Notes: a model not told the origin generated them from the letters alone. Numbered from the stretch's first letter, positions 1 to 7,875 are shown. The stretch: 15,922 bases of DNA from CAMCFD01 sp965661355 (GCA_965661355.1 CBFIDI010000034.1:1-15922), one strand, 5' to 3'. A program made the numbers and translations.

Positions 1-1
1 G

Positions 2-79
2 CTAATAACCGTTCCACAAGGCACAAGAATTACGGTTTTAGTCAATTCTGATATTAAAATGCCAGAATCTTTAAGGTAA
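2..79 (+). CDS. C-terminal end of a VirB10/TrbI-like type IV secretion protein (partial)
   Basis: The frame is open from base 2 to a TAA at 77-79 and ends with a 25-residue tail containing TVPQGTRITVLVNSD and then KMPESLR. The 'QGT-(K/R)-hydrophobic-VN-(K/R/S)D' ending is typical of the VirB10/TrbI C-terminus, the part of the type IV secretion channel that reaches the outer membrane. Only this tail is in the window, so the assignment rests on one short motif recalled from the family. The next gene starts one base after the stop, so the two are probably cotranscribed. It could be the end of another beta-rich secreted or envelope protein. Confidence 0.45.
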   Translation, partial: LITVPQGTRITVLVNSDIKMPESLR

Positions 80-80
80 A

Positions 81-944
81 ATGAATAAAGAAAAAGAAAT
101 CATCAATATACATCTGGTGTCTGACTCGACTGGAGAGACCCTTAGTTCAATTGCAAGGGCTGTTATGTCTCAATTTGAAGATATAGAGTCAAATGATTAT
201 ATTTGGTCTTTAGTGAGAACAAAATCGCAGATTGAAAAAATTAAATCATCAATTAGTCAAAATCCTGGAATTGTTATGTATACAATTTTGCAAGATGACA
301 TAATTGATGATTTAAAAAGCCATTGTAAAGACTTGAAAATTCCCTGCATAAGTGCTTTATCGCAAGTTATATCGACCTTTTCAAACTATCTTAACATGAA
401 TATAAGTAATGTAGTGGGAAGGCAGCATTCACTTGACGAAGAATATTTTTCAAAAGTCGAGGCTATTAACTACACCATGACCCACGACGATGGTCAATCT
501 GATTGGGGGCTTTACGAAGCTGACATAATTATTGTTGGCGTATCAAGAACTTCTAAATCTCCTACAAGTGTTTATTTGTCTTGTCGTGGTTATAAAACCG
601 CCAATATTCCATTTGTCTCAATTGAAACAATTCCAAGCGCGCTTTACGACTTAAAAAAGCCTTTAATTGTTGGGTTAACAATAAATCCTGAAAAATTAGT
701 GCAAATTAGAAAAAGTCGCATGATTTCAATGGGGCAAGAAGAAGAAACTGATTATATTGACATTGAATCTGTAAAAAAAGAAGTTATTGAATCAAGAAAA
801 TTATTTTCTAAATTAAATTGTCCCGTTATAGATGTCACAAAAAGATCGGTCGAAGAAACCGCGGCTAAAATAACACAGCTTGCCCAAGAAAAAGAATCTA
901 AATCAGGAGTAAAAATTCCGCGCAACAAAGATGACAAGCTTTAA
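81..944 (+). CDS. Pyruvate,phosphate dikinase / PEP synthase regulatory protein (PPSR, DUF299 kinase-phosphotransferase)
   Basis: This 287-residue protein belongs to the bifunctional family that inactivates PPDK or PEP synthase by ADP-dependent threonine phosphorylation and reactivates it by phosphate-dependent dephosphorylation, controlling pyruvate-PEP interconversion in the cytoplasm. The N-terminus has the family signature HLVSDSTGET (11-20). The nucleotide-binding loop is GVSRTSKSP (153-161, with K159), followed by TSVYLSCRGYKTANIPFV. Length matches the family's usual 270-280 residues. An AAGG at 73-76 sits 4 bases before the ATG, one of the few Shine-Dalgarno-like sites in the window. 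It begins one base after the preceding stop codon. The target enzyme is not in the window, so whether it is PPDK or PEP synthase cannot be told; PPDK is the usual partner in alphaproteobacteria. Confidence 0.93.
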   Translation: MNKEKEIINIHLVSDSTGETLSSIARAVMSQFEDIESNDYIWSLVRTKSQIEKIKSSISQNPGIVMYTILQDDIIDDLKSHCKDLKIPCISALSQVISTFSNYLNMNISNVVGRQHSLDEEYFSKVEAINYTMTHDDGQSDWGLYEADIIIVGVSRTSKSPTSVYLSCRGYKTANIPFVSIETIPSALYDLKKPLIVGLTINPEKLVQIRKSRMISMGQEEETDYIDIESVKKEVIESRKLFSKLNCPVIDVTKRSVEETAAKITQLAQEKESKSGVKIPRNKDDKL

Positions 945-1297
945 ATAATAATACCAATTTTACCTTGCTAAAAAAATATCAATATTTTAAAATTATTTCT
1001 TGTTACAAAAATTAGCTACATCTTATTATTTAAGTTATTTTTAAGGCGATAAAGACAGAAAATCTAAAATAAATCAACGATAAAGCTATTTCTTTAAAAA
1101 TATTTTTCATGTAATGGTTACTTTAAATTCATATAAATATTCGTAACTGTAACCTTTTTTGGCATTATGAAATGAGCATTTAAGAATTAAGTGTAAAAAA
1201 TTAGTAATTAACCATTTAAGGTTTAAAATTTTTTGTTTTTGCGTTTATAAATAAGCAATAGCATAAGTTTTTAAGTTGATAAATTAATAATCAAATC
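945..1297. other. Gene-free gap upstream of the response regulator
   Basis: No credible reading frame or RNA gene is visible in these 353 bases. The gap holds a perfect but all-A/T hairpin at 973-988 and a GGTTAC (1116-1121) / GTAACC (1149-1154) inverted repeat with a 27-base loop followed by six T, which could be a weak structured leader or terminator. A TATAAA at 1246-1251 with a poor TTAAAA 17 bases upstream is the best promoter guess for the following gene. It also holds the TTGAT/ATCAA dyad listed separately. Confidence 0.5.
1276..1294. promoter_or_regulatory. Short dyad just upstream of the response regulator start
   Basis: TTGAT and ATCAA form an inverted repeat with a 9-base A/T spacer, ending 3 bases before the ATG at 1298. 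Its place would suit autoregulation by a Fis-type dimer. A near-identical core occurs at the end of purS (5790-5805 on the other strand). In DNA this AT-rich such dyads can arise by chance. Confidence 0.2.
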
Positions 1298-2758
1298 ATG
1301 GCTAAGCATAATATTTTAATAGTTGACGACGAGCCTACCCAGTGCAAAATTCTGAAAAAATTCATTTCTAATATGGGTTATAACCATCTTATTATGAATA
1401 GTGGTATGGAAGTTGTAGATTTCTTTATTAATAAAAAGGTAATTGAAGGATTTACAAGCTCTGATATAGACGTAATGCTTCTAGATTTATCGATGCCCGA
1501 CATTGATGGTTTAACCGTATTAAAAAAAATAGCCAGCATTAAAAGTGGTATACAAGTAATTGTTCTTACCGCAACAAGTGATGTAACCCTTGCTGTTAAC
1601 GCAATTAACCTTGGTGCAACCGATTATATAATTAAAGGTAAAGATGATATATTCGCTAGGCTTACAACTTCAATAAAAAACGCAATCGACAAGAAAAACC
1701 TAAAATACCAAGTCTCAAATCTGGTTAGAAAAGACAAAAATCAAGTTGCATTTTCTGACATTATTGGGCGGTCAAATAAAATGGTTTCGGTAATAAATTA
1801 TGCTAAAAAAGCAGTGGGAATTTCAATTCCTATTTTAATTGAAGGAAAAAGCGGTTGCGGAAAAGATCTTTTGGCGCGCTCTATTCACGGCTCTGGCGCT
1901 AGATCAGGTAAGCCATTTGTTACCGTAGAATGCGATATGGTAAAAATAGAGTTAATGGAAGAGTTTTTATTTGGCCTTGAAAGAGCTTCTGCGTCAAGGT
2001 CAAAAGCTGGCAAGGTTCGTGAAGCTGAAGGTGGGACATTATTTTTAAAAAAAATCGACTTCCTGACTGTCGACATGCAAATGAAAATATTGCGATTACT
2101 TCAAGATGGAGAATTTTATCCATCAGATAGTATCAAGCCAATAAAGTCAAATTCTAGAATAATTGCCTCAACCAATAAAGACTTGACAAAATTAGTTCAA
2201 GAAAAGAAATTTAGAGAAGATTTAAAATATGCATTATCAATTTTTCCTATTTCAGTTCCAACTTTAAAGGAAAGAGGGGAGGAAGATATAAAATCTTTAG
2301 CCGAAAGTTTTTTGAGAACTTTTGCCGTTAATGAAAACAAAAAAGTAAAATCATTTTCAGAAAGCTCTTTAAATTTATTGTTTAATTATGAATGGAAAGA
2401 TAATATTAGGCAGCTTAAAAACTATATTTTCAGAGCGGTAATATTATGTGACGACGAAATTTTGCAACCAGAGCATTTTCCGCAAATTTTAGATTCAATT
2501 GTTGACGACAACGGCTTGGGGAAGAAGAAAAGTATCATTCAGGCTGAGATGGTAGAAATATTTAACGAAAAAGGAGATTGTAAAAGTTTGGCCGATATTG
2601 AAGAGGAAATCTCTAAAAAACTAATGAACAAATATAATGGTAATATTTCCGAGGTTGCAAAAAACCTTAATATTGCTAGGTCAACTTTATATCGTAAATT
2701 AAGAATAGATGAAAATGACATTAAAAAACTTGAAGAAGATGAAAAAAGTAACGGCTAA
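1298..2758 (+). CDS. Orphan response regulator, NtrC-like layout (REC-AAA+-Fis) with degenerate ATPase and sigma-54 motifs
   Basis: This 486-residue protein has three parts. The receiver (about 1-125) keeps the acidic pair D10/D11, phosphoacceptor D63, T91 and K113. An AAA+ sigma-54-interaction-type domain spans about 150-395, and a C-terminal Fis helix-turn-helix lies near 447-468 (NISEVAKNLNIARSTLYRKL). The surrounding sequence (FSDIIGRS, IPILIEG, GKPFVTVEC, RQLKNYIFRAVIL, PEHFPQI) resembles an alphaproteobacterial family of sigma-54-dependent regulators. Walker A is retained (GKSGCGKD, 183-190), as are FRED (305-308) and sensor II R371. However the GAFTGA loop reads ASASRS (230-235), Walker B reads GGTLFLKK (K251, K252 in place of Asp-Glu), and the second arginine finger position is A312. 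I infer a phosphorylation-responsive DNA-binding protein that neither hydrolyses ATP nor contacts sigma-54. No histidine kinase is adjacent. No Shine-Dalgarno site is visible. Confidence 0.88.
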   Translation: MAKHNILIVDDEPTQCKILKKFISNMGYNHLIMNSGMEVVDFFINKKVIEGFTSSDIDVMLLDLSMPDIDGLTVLKKIASIKSGIQVIVLTATSDVTLAVNAINLGATDYIIKGKDDIFARLTTSIKNAIDKKNLKYQVSNLVRKDKNQVAFSDIIGRSNKMVSVINYAKKAVGISIPILIEGKSGCGKDLLARSIHGSGARSGKPFVTVECDMVKIELMEEFLFGLERASASRSKAGKVREAEGGTLFLKKIDFLTVDMQMKILRLLQDGEFYPSDSIKPIKSNSRIIASTNKDLTKLVQEKKFREDLKYALSIFPISVPTLKERGEEDIKSLAESFLRTFAVNENKKVKSFSESSLNLLFNYEWKDNIRQLKNYIFRAVILCDDEILQPEHFPQILDSIVDDNGLGKKKSIIQAEMVEIFNEKGDCKSLADIEEEISKKLMNKYNGNISEVAKNLNIARSTLYRKLRIDENDIKKLEEDEKSNG

Positions 2759-2817
2759 CAATGATTACTTAGAAAGTTATTGATAAGGTAATTGCTAATA
2801 ATAAATTGAATTTACTT

Positions 2818-3690
2818 ATGAGAAAAGTTAAAACTGCAATATTTCCTGTTGGTGGCCTTGGTACAAGATTTTTGCCCGCTACTAAATCAATGCCAAAAGA
2901 AATGCTTCCAATTGCCAATAAGCCAATAATTCAATATGCTTACGAAGAAGCAAAAAAGGCAGGTATAGAAAAATTTATTTTTGTTACTGGTCGCAATAAA
3001 AACGCTATAAATAACCATTTTGACCACGCTTATGAACTTGAGTCAAATCTTGATAATAAGAAAAAACAAGAAGAATTAGACGATTTAATGTCTTGGCTTC
3101 CTAGTCCAGGGCAAATAGCCTTTGTAAGACAGCAAAGACCTTTGGGTCTTGGTCATGCAATTTGGTGCGCCAGAAATTTTATATCAAAAGACGAGGCTTT
3201 TGTTGTTACTTTGGCTGATGAAATGATGATGCAAGAAGAAAATAAAAATTTCTTGTCAGAAATGATAGATTATTACCATCAACAACAAGAAAATTCAAAC
3301 ATTGTCGCTGTTGGCAAAATTAATAAAAGCGAAAGTAAAAAATATGGAATAATAGATTTTGACAAGCAAAATAAAATTATTAATATGGTCGAAAAACCCG
3401 ATCCAAAAGATGCTCCGTCTAATTTTGCAATTACTGGAAGATATGTCTTGCAGCCAGAAATTTTTTCATATCTTGAAAAGTTTAAAATTGGTTCAGGTGG
3501 AGAAATACAGCTTACCGACGCCATGAAAGAAATGTGTCAAATTTCGCCTTATTTTTTTAAGGAAATAAATCAGACCAGATTCGATTGTGGTAACGTTCTT
3601 GGTTATATTGAGGCCAATATTGCGTTCGCCCTTAAAGATGAAAATAATCGCGATAAAGTAAATGAAATATTGCGCAAATATTCTTTTTAA
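2818..3690 (+). CDS. galU: UTP-glucose-1-phosphate uridylyltransferase (UDP-glucose pyrophosphorylase)
   Basis: GalU makes UDP-glucose from UTP and glucose-1-phosphate in the cytoplasm, feeding LPS and other glycan synthesis. The nucleotide-binding signature GGLGTRFLPATKSMPKEML (12-30) is intact. It is followed by the family blocks RQQRPLGLGHAIWCA, VTLADEMM, VGKINKSESKKYGIID, MVEKPDP and GGEIQLTDAM. The length of 290 residues is normal. The frame is also open from a TTG at 2806, but the ATG at 2818 puts the catalytic signature at the usual distance from the N-terminus, so I chose it. It follows the response regulator by 59 bases and may share its transcript. Confidence 0.93.
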   Translation: MRKVKTAIFPVGGLGTRFLPATKSMPKEMLPIANKPIIQYAYEEAKKAGIEKFIFVTGRNKNAINNHFDHAYELESNLDNKKKQEELDDLMSWLPSPGQIAFVRQQRPLGLGHAIWCARNFISKDEAFVVTLADEMMMQEENKNFLSEMIDYYHQQQENSNIVAVGKINKSESKKYGIIDFDKQNKIINMVEKPDPKDAPSNFAITGRYVLQPEIFSYLEKFKIGSGGEIQLTDAMKEMCQISPYFFKEINQTRFDCGNVLGYIEANIAFALKDENNRDKVNEILRKYSF

Positions 3691-3698
3691 ATTTCGGT

Positions 3699-3722
3699 AA
3701 TTCAGAGTTTAATAACTGAATT
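3699..3722 (+). terminator. Possible weak terminator after galU
   Basis: AATTCAG (3699-3705) and CTGAATT (3716-3722) form a 7-base stem with a 10-base loop. The T-run follows only after about 9 bases (3732-3737), and the stem is weak. It may end galU transcripts, or may simply lie between galU and the fabD promoter that starts four bases later. Confidence 0.35.
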
Positions 3723-3725
3723 TAG

Positions 3726-3754
3726 TTGATATTTTTTGAACTTCACATTACAAT
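3726..3754 (+). promoter_or_regulatory. Sigma-70-type promoter for fabD-purC-purS
   Basis: TTGATA (3726-3731) and TACAAT (3749-3754) are separated by exactly 17 bases, each one to two bases from consensus. Transcription would start near 3761, leaving a leader of about 36 bases before the fabD ATG. Confidence 0.55.
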
Positions 3755-3796
3755 GATTGCAATTCTAAGTTTAAATAACAAAACATATAATAAAAA

Positions 3797-4747
3797 ATGA
3801 AAACTGCATTAATATTTCCGGGGCAAGGATCTCAAATTGTCGGAATGGGCAAAGATTTATACGAAAAATATTCTTGTGCAAAAGATGTTTTTCAAAAAGT
3901 TGATGATGTTTTAAGTCAAAAATTATCAAGAATAATTTTTGAAGGCCCAAGTGAAGAATTAACCCAGACGCAAAATACTCAGCCAGCTTTAATGGCGGTT
4001 TCTATGGCTTTAATTTCGGTCATAGAAAATGAATATGGTAAAAATTTAGAAGATATCGCCTCATATGTAGCTGGACATTCTTTAGGTGAATATTCTGCTT
4101 TATGCGCCGCAAAAGCAATAAGCCTTGAAGAAACTGCGAAATTATTGCAAGTTCGTGGCTCAGAAATGGCAAAATGCGGACAAGAGACCAGTGGCGCAAT
4201 GGCGGCCATTCTTGGTGTTGATATTTCTACGGCTCAAGAAATAGCTCAAGAGGCAAGGGGTGAAAACTTAGGCGAGGAATCAATTTGTCAAGTAGCCAAC
4301 GATAATTCTATTGGTCAAGTTGTTTTAAGTGGTTCAAAAATGGCAATTGAAAGATCTTTAAAAATTGCTAAAGAAAAAGGCGCCAAAAGAGCCGTAATGC
4401 TTCCGGTTAGCGGCGCTTTTCACTGTGAACTAATGAAAAATGCTGCTAAAGCAATGTCTGAAATGTTAAGTAAAACGGAAATTTCAGCTCCAAAATTACC
4501 GCTAATTGCGAATGTTAATGCACAAGTAATTATCGACCCAGAGCAAATAAAAGACTTACTCGTCCAACAAGTTACTGGCGCTGTAAGATGGCGTGAATCA
4601 ATGTTGGCGCTTGAAGAAAATGGCGTTGAAAGAGTTATTGAAATTGGCTCTGGTAAAGTTTTATCTGGCCTAGCCCCGAGAACTTGTAAAAATATTGATG
4701 CTGTTTCAATTCAAAATAGCGAAGATTTAAAAAACTTCTTTTCTTAG
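3797..4747 (+). CDS. fabD: Malonyl-CoA:acyl carrier protein transacylase
   Basis: FabD moves malonyl groups from CoA to acyl carrier protein and so supplies the elongation unit of type II fatty acid synthesis. The 316-residue protein has the N-terminal FPGQGSQ (7-13), the nucleophile in GHSLGEYSA (S95), the substrate-binding R120 in QVRGSEMA, and the catalytic histidine in GAFH (H209). The late motifs NVNAQ and IEIGSGKVLSGL are also present. Length is normal. The ATG at 3797 puts the start right at the conserved FPGQGSQ, with a clear promoter 43 bases upstream. purC starts 4 bases after its stop. fabG and acpP, the usual neighbours, are not here. Confidence 0.95.
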   Translation: MKTALIFPGQGSQIVGMGKDLYEKYSCAKDVFQKVDDVLSQKLSRIIFEGPSEELTQTQNTQPALMAVSMALISVIENEYGKNLEDIASYVAGHSLGEYSALCAAKAISLEETAKLLQVRGSEMAKCGQETSGAMAAILGVDISTAQEIAQEARGENLGEESICQVANDNSIGQVVLSGSKMAIERSLKIAKEKGAKRAVMLPVSGAFHCELMKNAAKAMSEMLSKTEISAPKLPLIANVNAQVIIDPEQIKDLLVQQVTGAVRWRESMLALEENGVERVIEIGSGKVLSGLAPRTCKNIDAVSIQNSEDLKNFFS

Positions 4748-4751
4748 AAAA

Positions 4752-5543
4752 ATGAAAGATAAAAATGGTTCGTCAAGCGCCTTAAGAAAGAACTTAATTA
4801 GAAGAAAGCAATATATGAAAAATCAAGATGTAAAAACATATAAAAAATCTGAAAAATTATATGAGGGCAAGGCAAAAATAATATATAAAACCAACGAGAA
4901 GAACCTTTTAATTCAGTATTTTAAAGATGATGCCACTGCTTTTAATAATATAAAAAAAGAGGGAATTTTAAATAATTATATTTCAGAATTTATAATGAAT
5001 GAGGTTGCAAAAAGTAAAATTGCCACACATTTTGTTAAAAGGATAAATAACCGAGAGCAACTTATTAAAAAGGTTAAAATTATTCCTCTAGAAATTATAG
5101 TAAGAAATATAAGTGCTGGATCTATGGCCAAAAGGCTTGGTATAGAAGAGGGGATTAAGCTAAATTCATCAATTTTTGAAATATGCTATAAAAAAGACGA
5201 ATTAAACGACCCAATAATAAATGAAGATCATGCTATAAAGGTTTTAAATTTGTTATCAGAGTCGCAAATGGCGCAAATAAAAGAAATATCTTTAAAAATT
5301 AACGAAATATTGAAAAGTATTTTTTTACAAGCCAAAATTATTTTAGTTGATTTTAAAATTGAATTTGGTCTTGATGATGAAAATAAAATTTTATTAGCCG
5401 ATGAAATAAGTCCTGATAGCTGTAGATTGTGGGACCAAGACAGTAATGAAAAGCTAGATAAAGATAGGTTTAGAAGAGATATGGGTGGTCTTGTAGAGGC
5501 TTATAAAGAAGTTGCAAAAAGATTAAAAATTAACATTAAGTAG
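4752..5543 (+). CDS. purC: Phosphoribosylaminoimidazole-succinocarboxamide synthase (SAICAR synthetase)
   Basis: PurC joins CAIR and aspartate with ATP in purine synthesis. Conserved blocks are YEGKAKIIY, FKDDATAFN, IIVRNISAGSMAKRLG, LADEISPDSCRLWD and DRFRRDMGG. The frame from the ATG at 4752 gives 263 residues. A second ATG at 4815 would give 242, closer to the usual bacterial length of about 237-255. The extra 21 residues are basic and contain ALRKNLIRRKQ, which resembles the 'LRxNLxRRKxQ' motif I recall from tiny alphaproteobacterial proteins. Either the longer start is real or the upstream stretch is a leftover. I list the longer form because its start lies 4 bases after fabD. purS follows 5 bases after the stop, so fabD-purC-purS look like one operon. 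Confidence 0.9.
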   Translation: MKDKNGSSSALRKNLIRRKQYMKNQDVKTYKKSEKLYEGKAKIIYKTNEKNLLIQYFKDDATAFNNIKKEGILNNYISEFIMNEVAKSKIATHFVKRINNREQLIKKVKIIPLEIIVRNISAGSMAKRLGIEEGIKLNSSIFEICYKKDELNDPIINEDHAIKVLNLLSESQMAQIKEISLKINEILKSIFLQAKIILVDFKIEFGLDDENKILLADEISPDSCRLWDQDSNEKLDKDRFRRDMGGLVEAYKEVAKRLKINIK

Positions 5544-5548
5544 CAAAT

Positions 5549-5797
5549 ATGAAAAAAGTTAGAATTATAATTACATTAAAAGATTCTGTTCTTGATACCC
5601 AAGGTAAGGCAATTGAAGATTCTTTAAATAACAATCTTGGTTATAATCAAATTAAAGATGTAAGGCAAGGTAAAGTAATTGAAATGAAAATAAGCGATGA
5701 CCAAGAAAGTAGAATTGTTGAGACTATAGATCAGATTTGTGATAAGATTTTAGTAAATTCTGTTATTGAAAAATATAGCTATCAAATTATTGATTAA
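5549..5797 (+). CDS. purS: PurS, small subunit of phosphoribosylformylglycinamidine synthase
   Basis: PurS is the small dimeric subunit that, with PurQ (glutaminase) and small-type PurL, forms the FGAM synthase of purine synthesis. The 82-residue protein has the family pattern: a first strand ending in LKDSVLDTQGKAIEDSLNN, a middle GKVIEMKI strand, and the closing CDKILVNSVIEKYSYQI. Length is typical (about 80). It follows purC by 5 bases, a conserved alphaproteobacterial order. purQ, which usually comes next, is absent: an unrelated transporter follows after a 149-base gap, so purQ and purL must lie elsewhere. Confidence 0.9.
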   Translation: MKKVRIIITLKDSVLDTQGKAIEDSLNNNLGYNQIKDVRQGKVIEMKISDDQESRIVETIDQICDKILVNSVIEKYSYQIID

Positions 5798-5946
5798 TTT
5801 ATCAAGAAAATAGTTTTTTAATTAATTTCAATATTTTATTAGTAAATATTAGAATTGTGTAAAGATTAAAAATAATTATTGCCCAAGGTAAACCTACTTC
5901 ATTGCAATTTGCTTTGCATCAAAAAAATTAATCTTAAATATATTTA

Positions 5947-7875
5947 ATGGAATTCTTAGAAATTATTAATCGAGATCTAAATATTATAATAACAGCAGCT
6001 GTTTTAGTTGGTGTTTTTTATTGTTTTATCACGGAAAAATTTCCGGCCCATGTTACCGCAATGTCTGCGATGGCAATTTTAATTCTAACCGGAGTTGTCA
6101 AAACCCAAGATGCCCTATCTGTCTTTAGTAACCCAGCGCCAATTACTATAGCTTGTATGTTTGTGTTAAGTGCCGCTTTGCAAAAAACTGGTGTAATAGA
6201 TTTTATGGGTGCTAAAATTTTAAAAATAGCAAAAATAAATAAATCTTTGGCAGTGATTTTGCTTTTAAGTGGGGTTTTGGTTGGCTCAGCCTTTATGAAC
6301 AATACTCCAATTGTTATAATTATGGCGCCAGTAATAATAAATTTAGCGCAAAAATTTGAAGATTTTCCGTCGAAATACTTAATTCCCTTGTCTTATGTCG
6401 CGGTTATGGGCGGATCGATGACATTAATTGGAACTTCGACAAACATATTAGTTGACGGTGTTGCTAGGCTTAATGGACAAGAGCCTTTTTCGATGTTTGA
6501 AATTACTATGCCTGGTTTAATTATGGCCTGTGTTGGAATTTTATTTTTATCAACAATTGGCAGAAAATTGCTGCCAGAAAGAATGCTTTTCGAAGATGAA
6601 TATAGTGACCAGTCAAAAAATAAAAGATTTTTAGCGGAAGCTATAATTTTAAGAAATTCATCTTTGGTTGGCAAAACTTTAAACGAGGTAAGATTTACTT
6701 CTGACGCTAATTATGAAATTGTCGACCTAATCAGAAATAATGAAGGAAACAGATTTAAACAAGGCATTATTAGCGCGCTAAGAAGTGCTTTAAAGACTAA
6801 GGATAGCAATGAATATATTACGACAAACCAAGGCGAAAAAAAAGATATTCATGGTTCGGAAAAAATATCTTCAACATTGCGCGATGTGCCGTTAAAATCT
6901 GGCGACAGACTTGTTTTTAAAACCGACAAAGAAGAATTAATAGAGTTAAATAAGCTTGTCGGCATTACATTTGACACAGAAGAAGAAAGAAATGATTTAT
7001 TTACCCCTTTGCAATCAAAAGAAACTAGAGTTGAAGAGGTTGTAATAAGTCAAAATAGCAGTTTCATTGGAAAAAACCCGGCTGATTTAGGAATTAGAAG
7101 AAGATTTGGTTGTTATATAATTGCGGTTCATAGAGACAAGTCAAGTATAACAAAAAACTTTGAAGATGTGCGTTTCAGATATGGCGACACAATTATTATA
7201 GAAGGGTCAAAAGAAGATATAGAGCGTCTTTTTGACAGTGAAGAAGTTCTTGGTGTTACGCAATTTAGGAATGCTGAACTTGACAAAAAGAAAGCGCCAA
7301 TTGCAATTGGTGCAATAATTTCGGTAGTTTTATTTTCTGCCCTAGGCTTAATGCCTATCGCTGGAATTGCTATAATTGCCACCATGGCGGTAATTGTAAC
7401 CAAGTCGATTGATACTAAAAAAATATATGAGTCAATTGAGTGGCGAATGTTGATGATAATTTTTGGAACTTTATCATTGTCAATAGCAATGGAACAAACG
7501 GGCTTGGCCAGAATTATTGTTGAGCAAATAATAGGTCTTCCAATAAGTTTTAGCCCAATAATAATATTAGGTGTAGTATATTTTTTAACATCACTTCTTA
7601 CTGAAATTATTAGCAATGCTGCTGCTGCGGTTTTACTTACGCCTATTGCAATTGGATTAGCAACTTCATTTGGTGTTGACCCAAGGCCGTTTATTGTTGC
7701 GGTAATGTTTGGCGCTTCTGCAAGTTTTGCGACGCCAATTGGCTATCAAACAAACACTTATGTTTATAATATTGGCAATTACAAATTCAAAGATTTTGTC
7801 AAAATTGGTTTGCCACTAAATATTTTAATGATGATTGTTGCGGTAACAATAATTCCGTTATTTTGGAGTTTTTAA
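5947..7875 (+). CDS. SLC13-family (DASS-like) anion transporter with two internal RCK_C domains
   Basis: This is a 642-residue inner-membrane permease built from two halves of the citrate/divalent-anion transporter fold. The first half (about 10-210) has a hydrophobic run of several membrane segments with the MNNTP (117-121) and GTSTN (162-166) substrate-loop motifs. A cytoplasmic insert of about 230 residues carries two RCK_C (TrkA-C) domains, near 225-340 and 357-440. The second half (about 448-642) has the mirrored motifs EIISNAAAAVLLTP (553-566) and SFATPIGYQTN (593-603). Family members carry sodium-coupled sulfate, dicarboxylates or other anions; the substrate cannot be read from sequence. 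The RCK_C pair suggests ligand gating. The first RCK_C contains an extra polar stretch of about 40 residues near 268-310. No Shine-Dalgarno site precedes the ATG. Confidence 0.88.
   Translation: MEFLEIINRDLNIIITAAVLVGVFYCFITEKFPAHVTAMSAMAILILTGVVKTQDALSVFSNPAPITIACMFVLSAALQKTGVIDFMGAKILKIAKINKSLAVILLLSGVLVGSAFMNNTPIVIIMAPVIINLAQKFEDFPSKYLIPLSYVAVMGGSMTLIGTSTNILVDGVARLNGQEPFSMFEITMPGLIMACVGILFLSTIGRKLLPERMLFEDEYSDQSKNKRFLAEAIILRNSSLVGKTLNEVRFTSDANYEIVDLIRNNEGNRFKQGIISALRSALKTKDSNEYITTNQGEKKDIHGSEKISSTLRDVPLKSGDRLVFKTDKEELIELNKLVGITFDTEEERNDLFTPLQSKETRVEEVVISQNSSFIGKNPADLGIRRRFGCYIIAVHRDKSSITKNFEDVRFRYGDTIIIEGSKEDIERLFDSEEVLGVTQFRNAELDKKKAPIAIGAIISVVLFSALGLMPIAGIAIIATMAVIVTKSIDTKKIYESIEWRMLMIIFGTLSLSIAMEQTGLARIIVEQIIGLPISFSPIIILGVVYFLTSLLTEIISNAAAAVLLTPIAIGLATSFGVDPRPFIVAVMFGASASFATPIGYQTNTYVYNIGNYKFKDFVKIGLPLNILMMIVAVTIIPLFWSF

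Noticed and set aside
973..988. Perfect hairpin after the PPDK regulator gene
   Set aside because: The 7-base stem is made only of A/T pairs with a 2-base loop and no T-run follows, so it is unlikely to be a terminator.
1208..1226. TTAA-rich stretch resembling CtrA sites
   Set aside because: The spacings between TTAA boxes are 4, 3 and 11 bases, not the 7 needed; TTAA is frequent in DNA this AT-rich.
2806..2817. TTG start for galU, four codons before the ATG
   Set aside because: The ATG at 2818 gives the normal distance to the catalytic signature, and no ribosome site favours the TTG.
6018..6302. Minus-strand open frame of 94 codons inside the transporter
   Set aside because: Antisense to conserved membrane segments; no independent support.
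7128..7616. 162-codon minus-strand open frame inside the transporter gene
   Set aside because: It lies entirely within a well-supported plus-strand gene and its product has no recognisable domain; it is a shadow of that gene.
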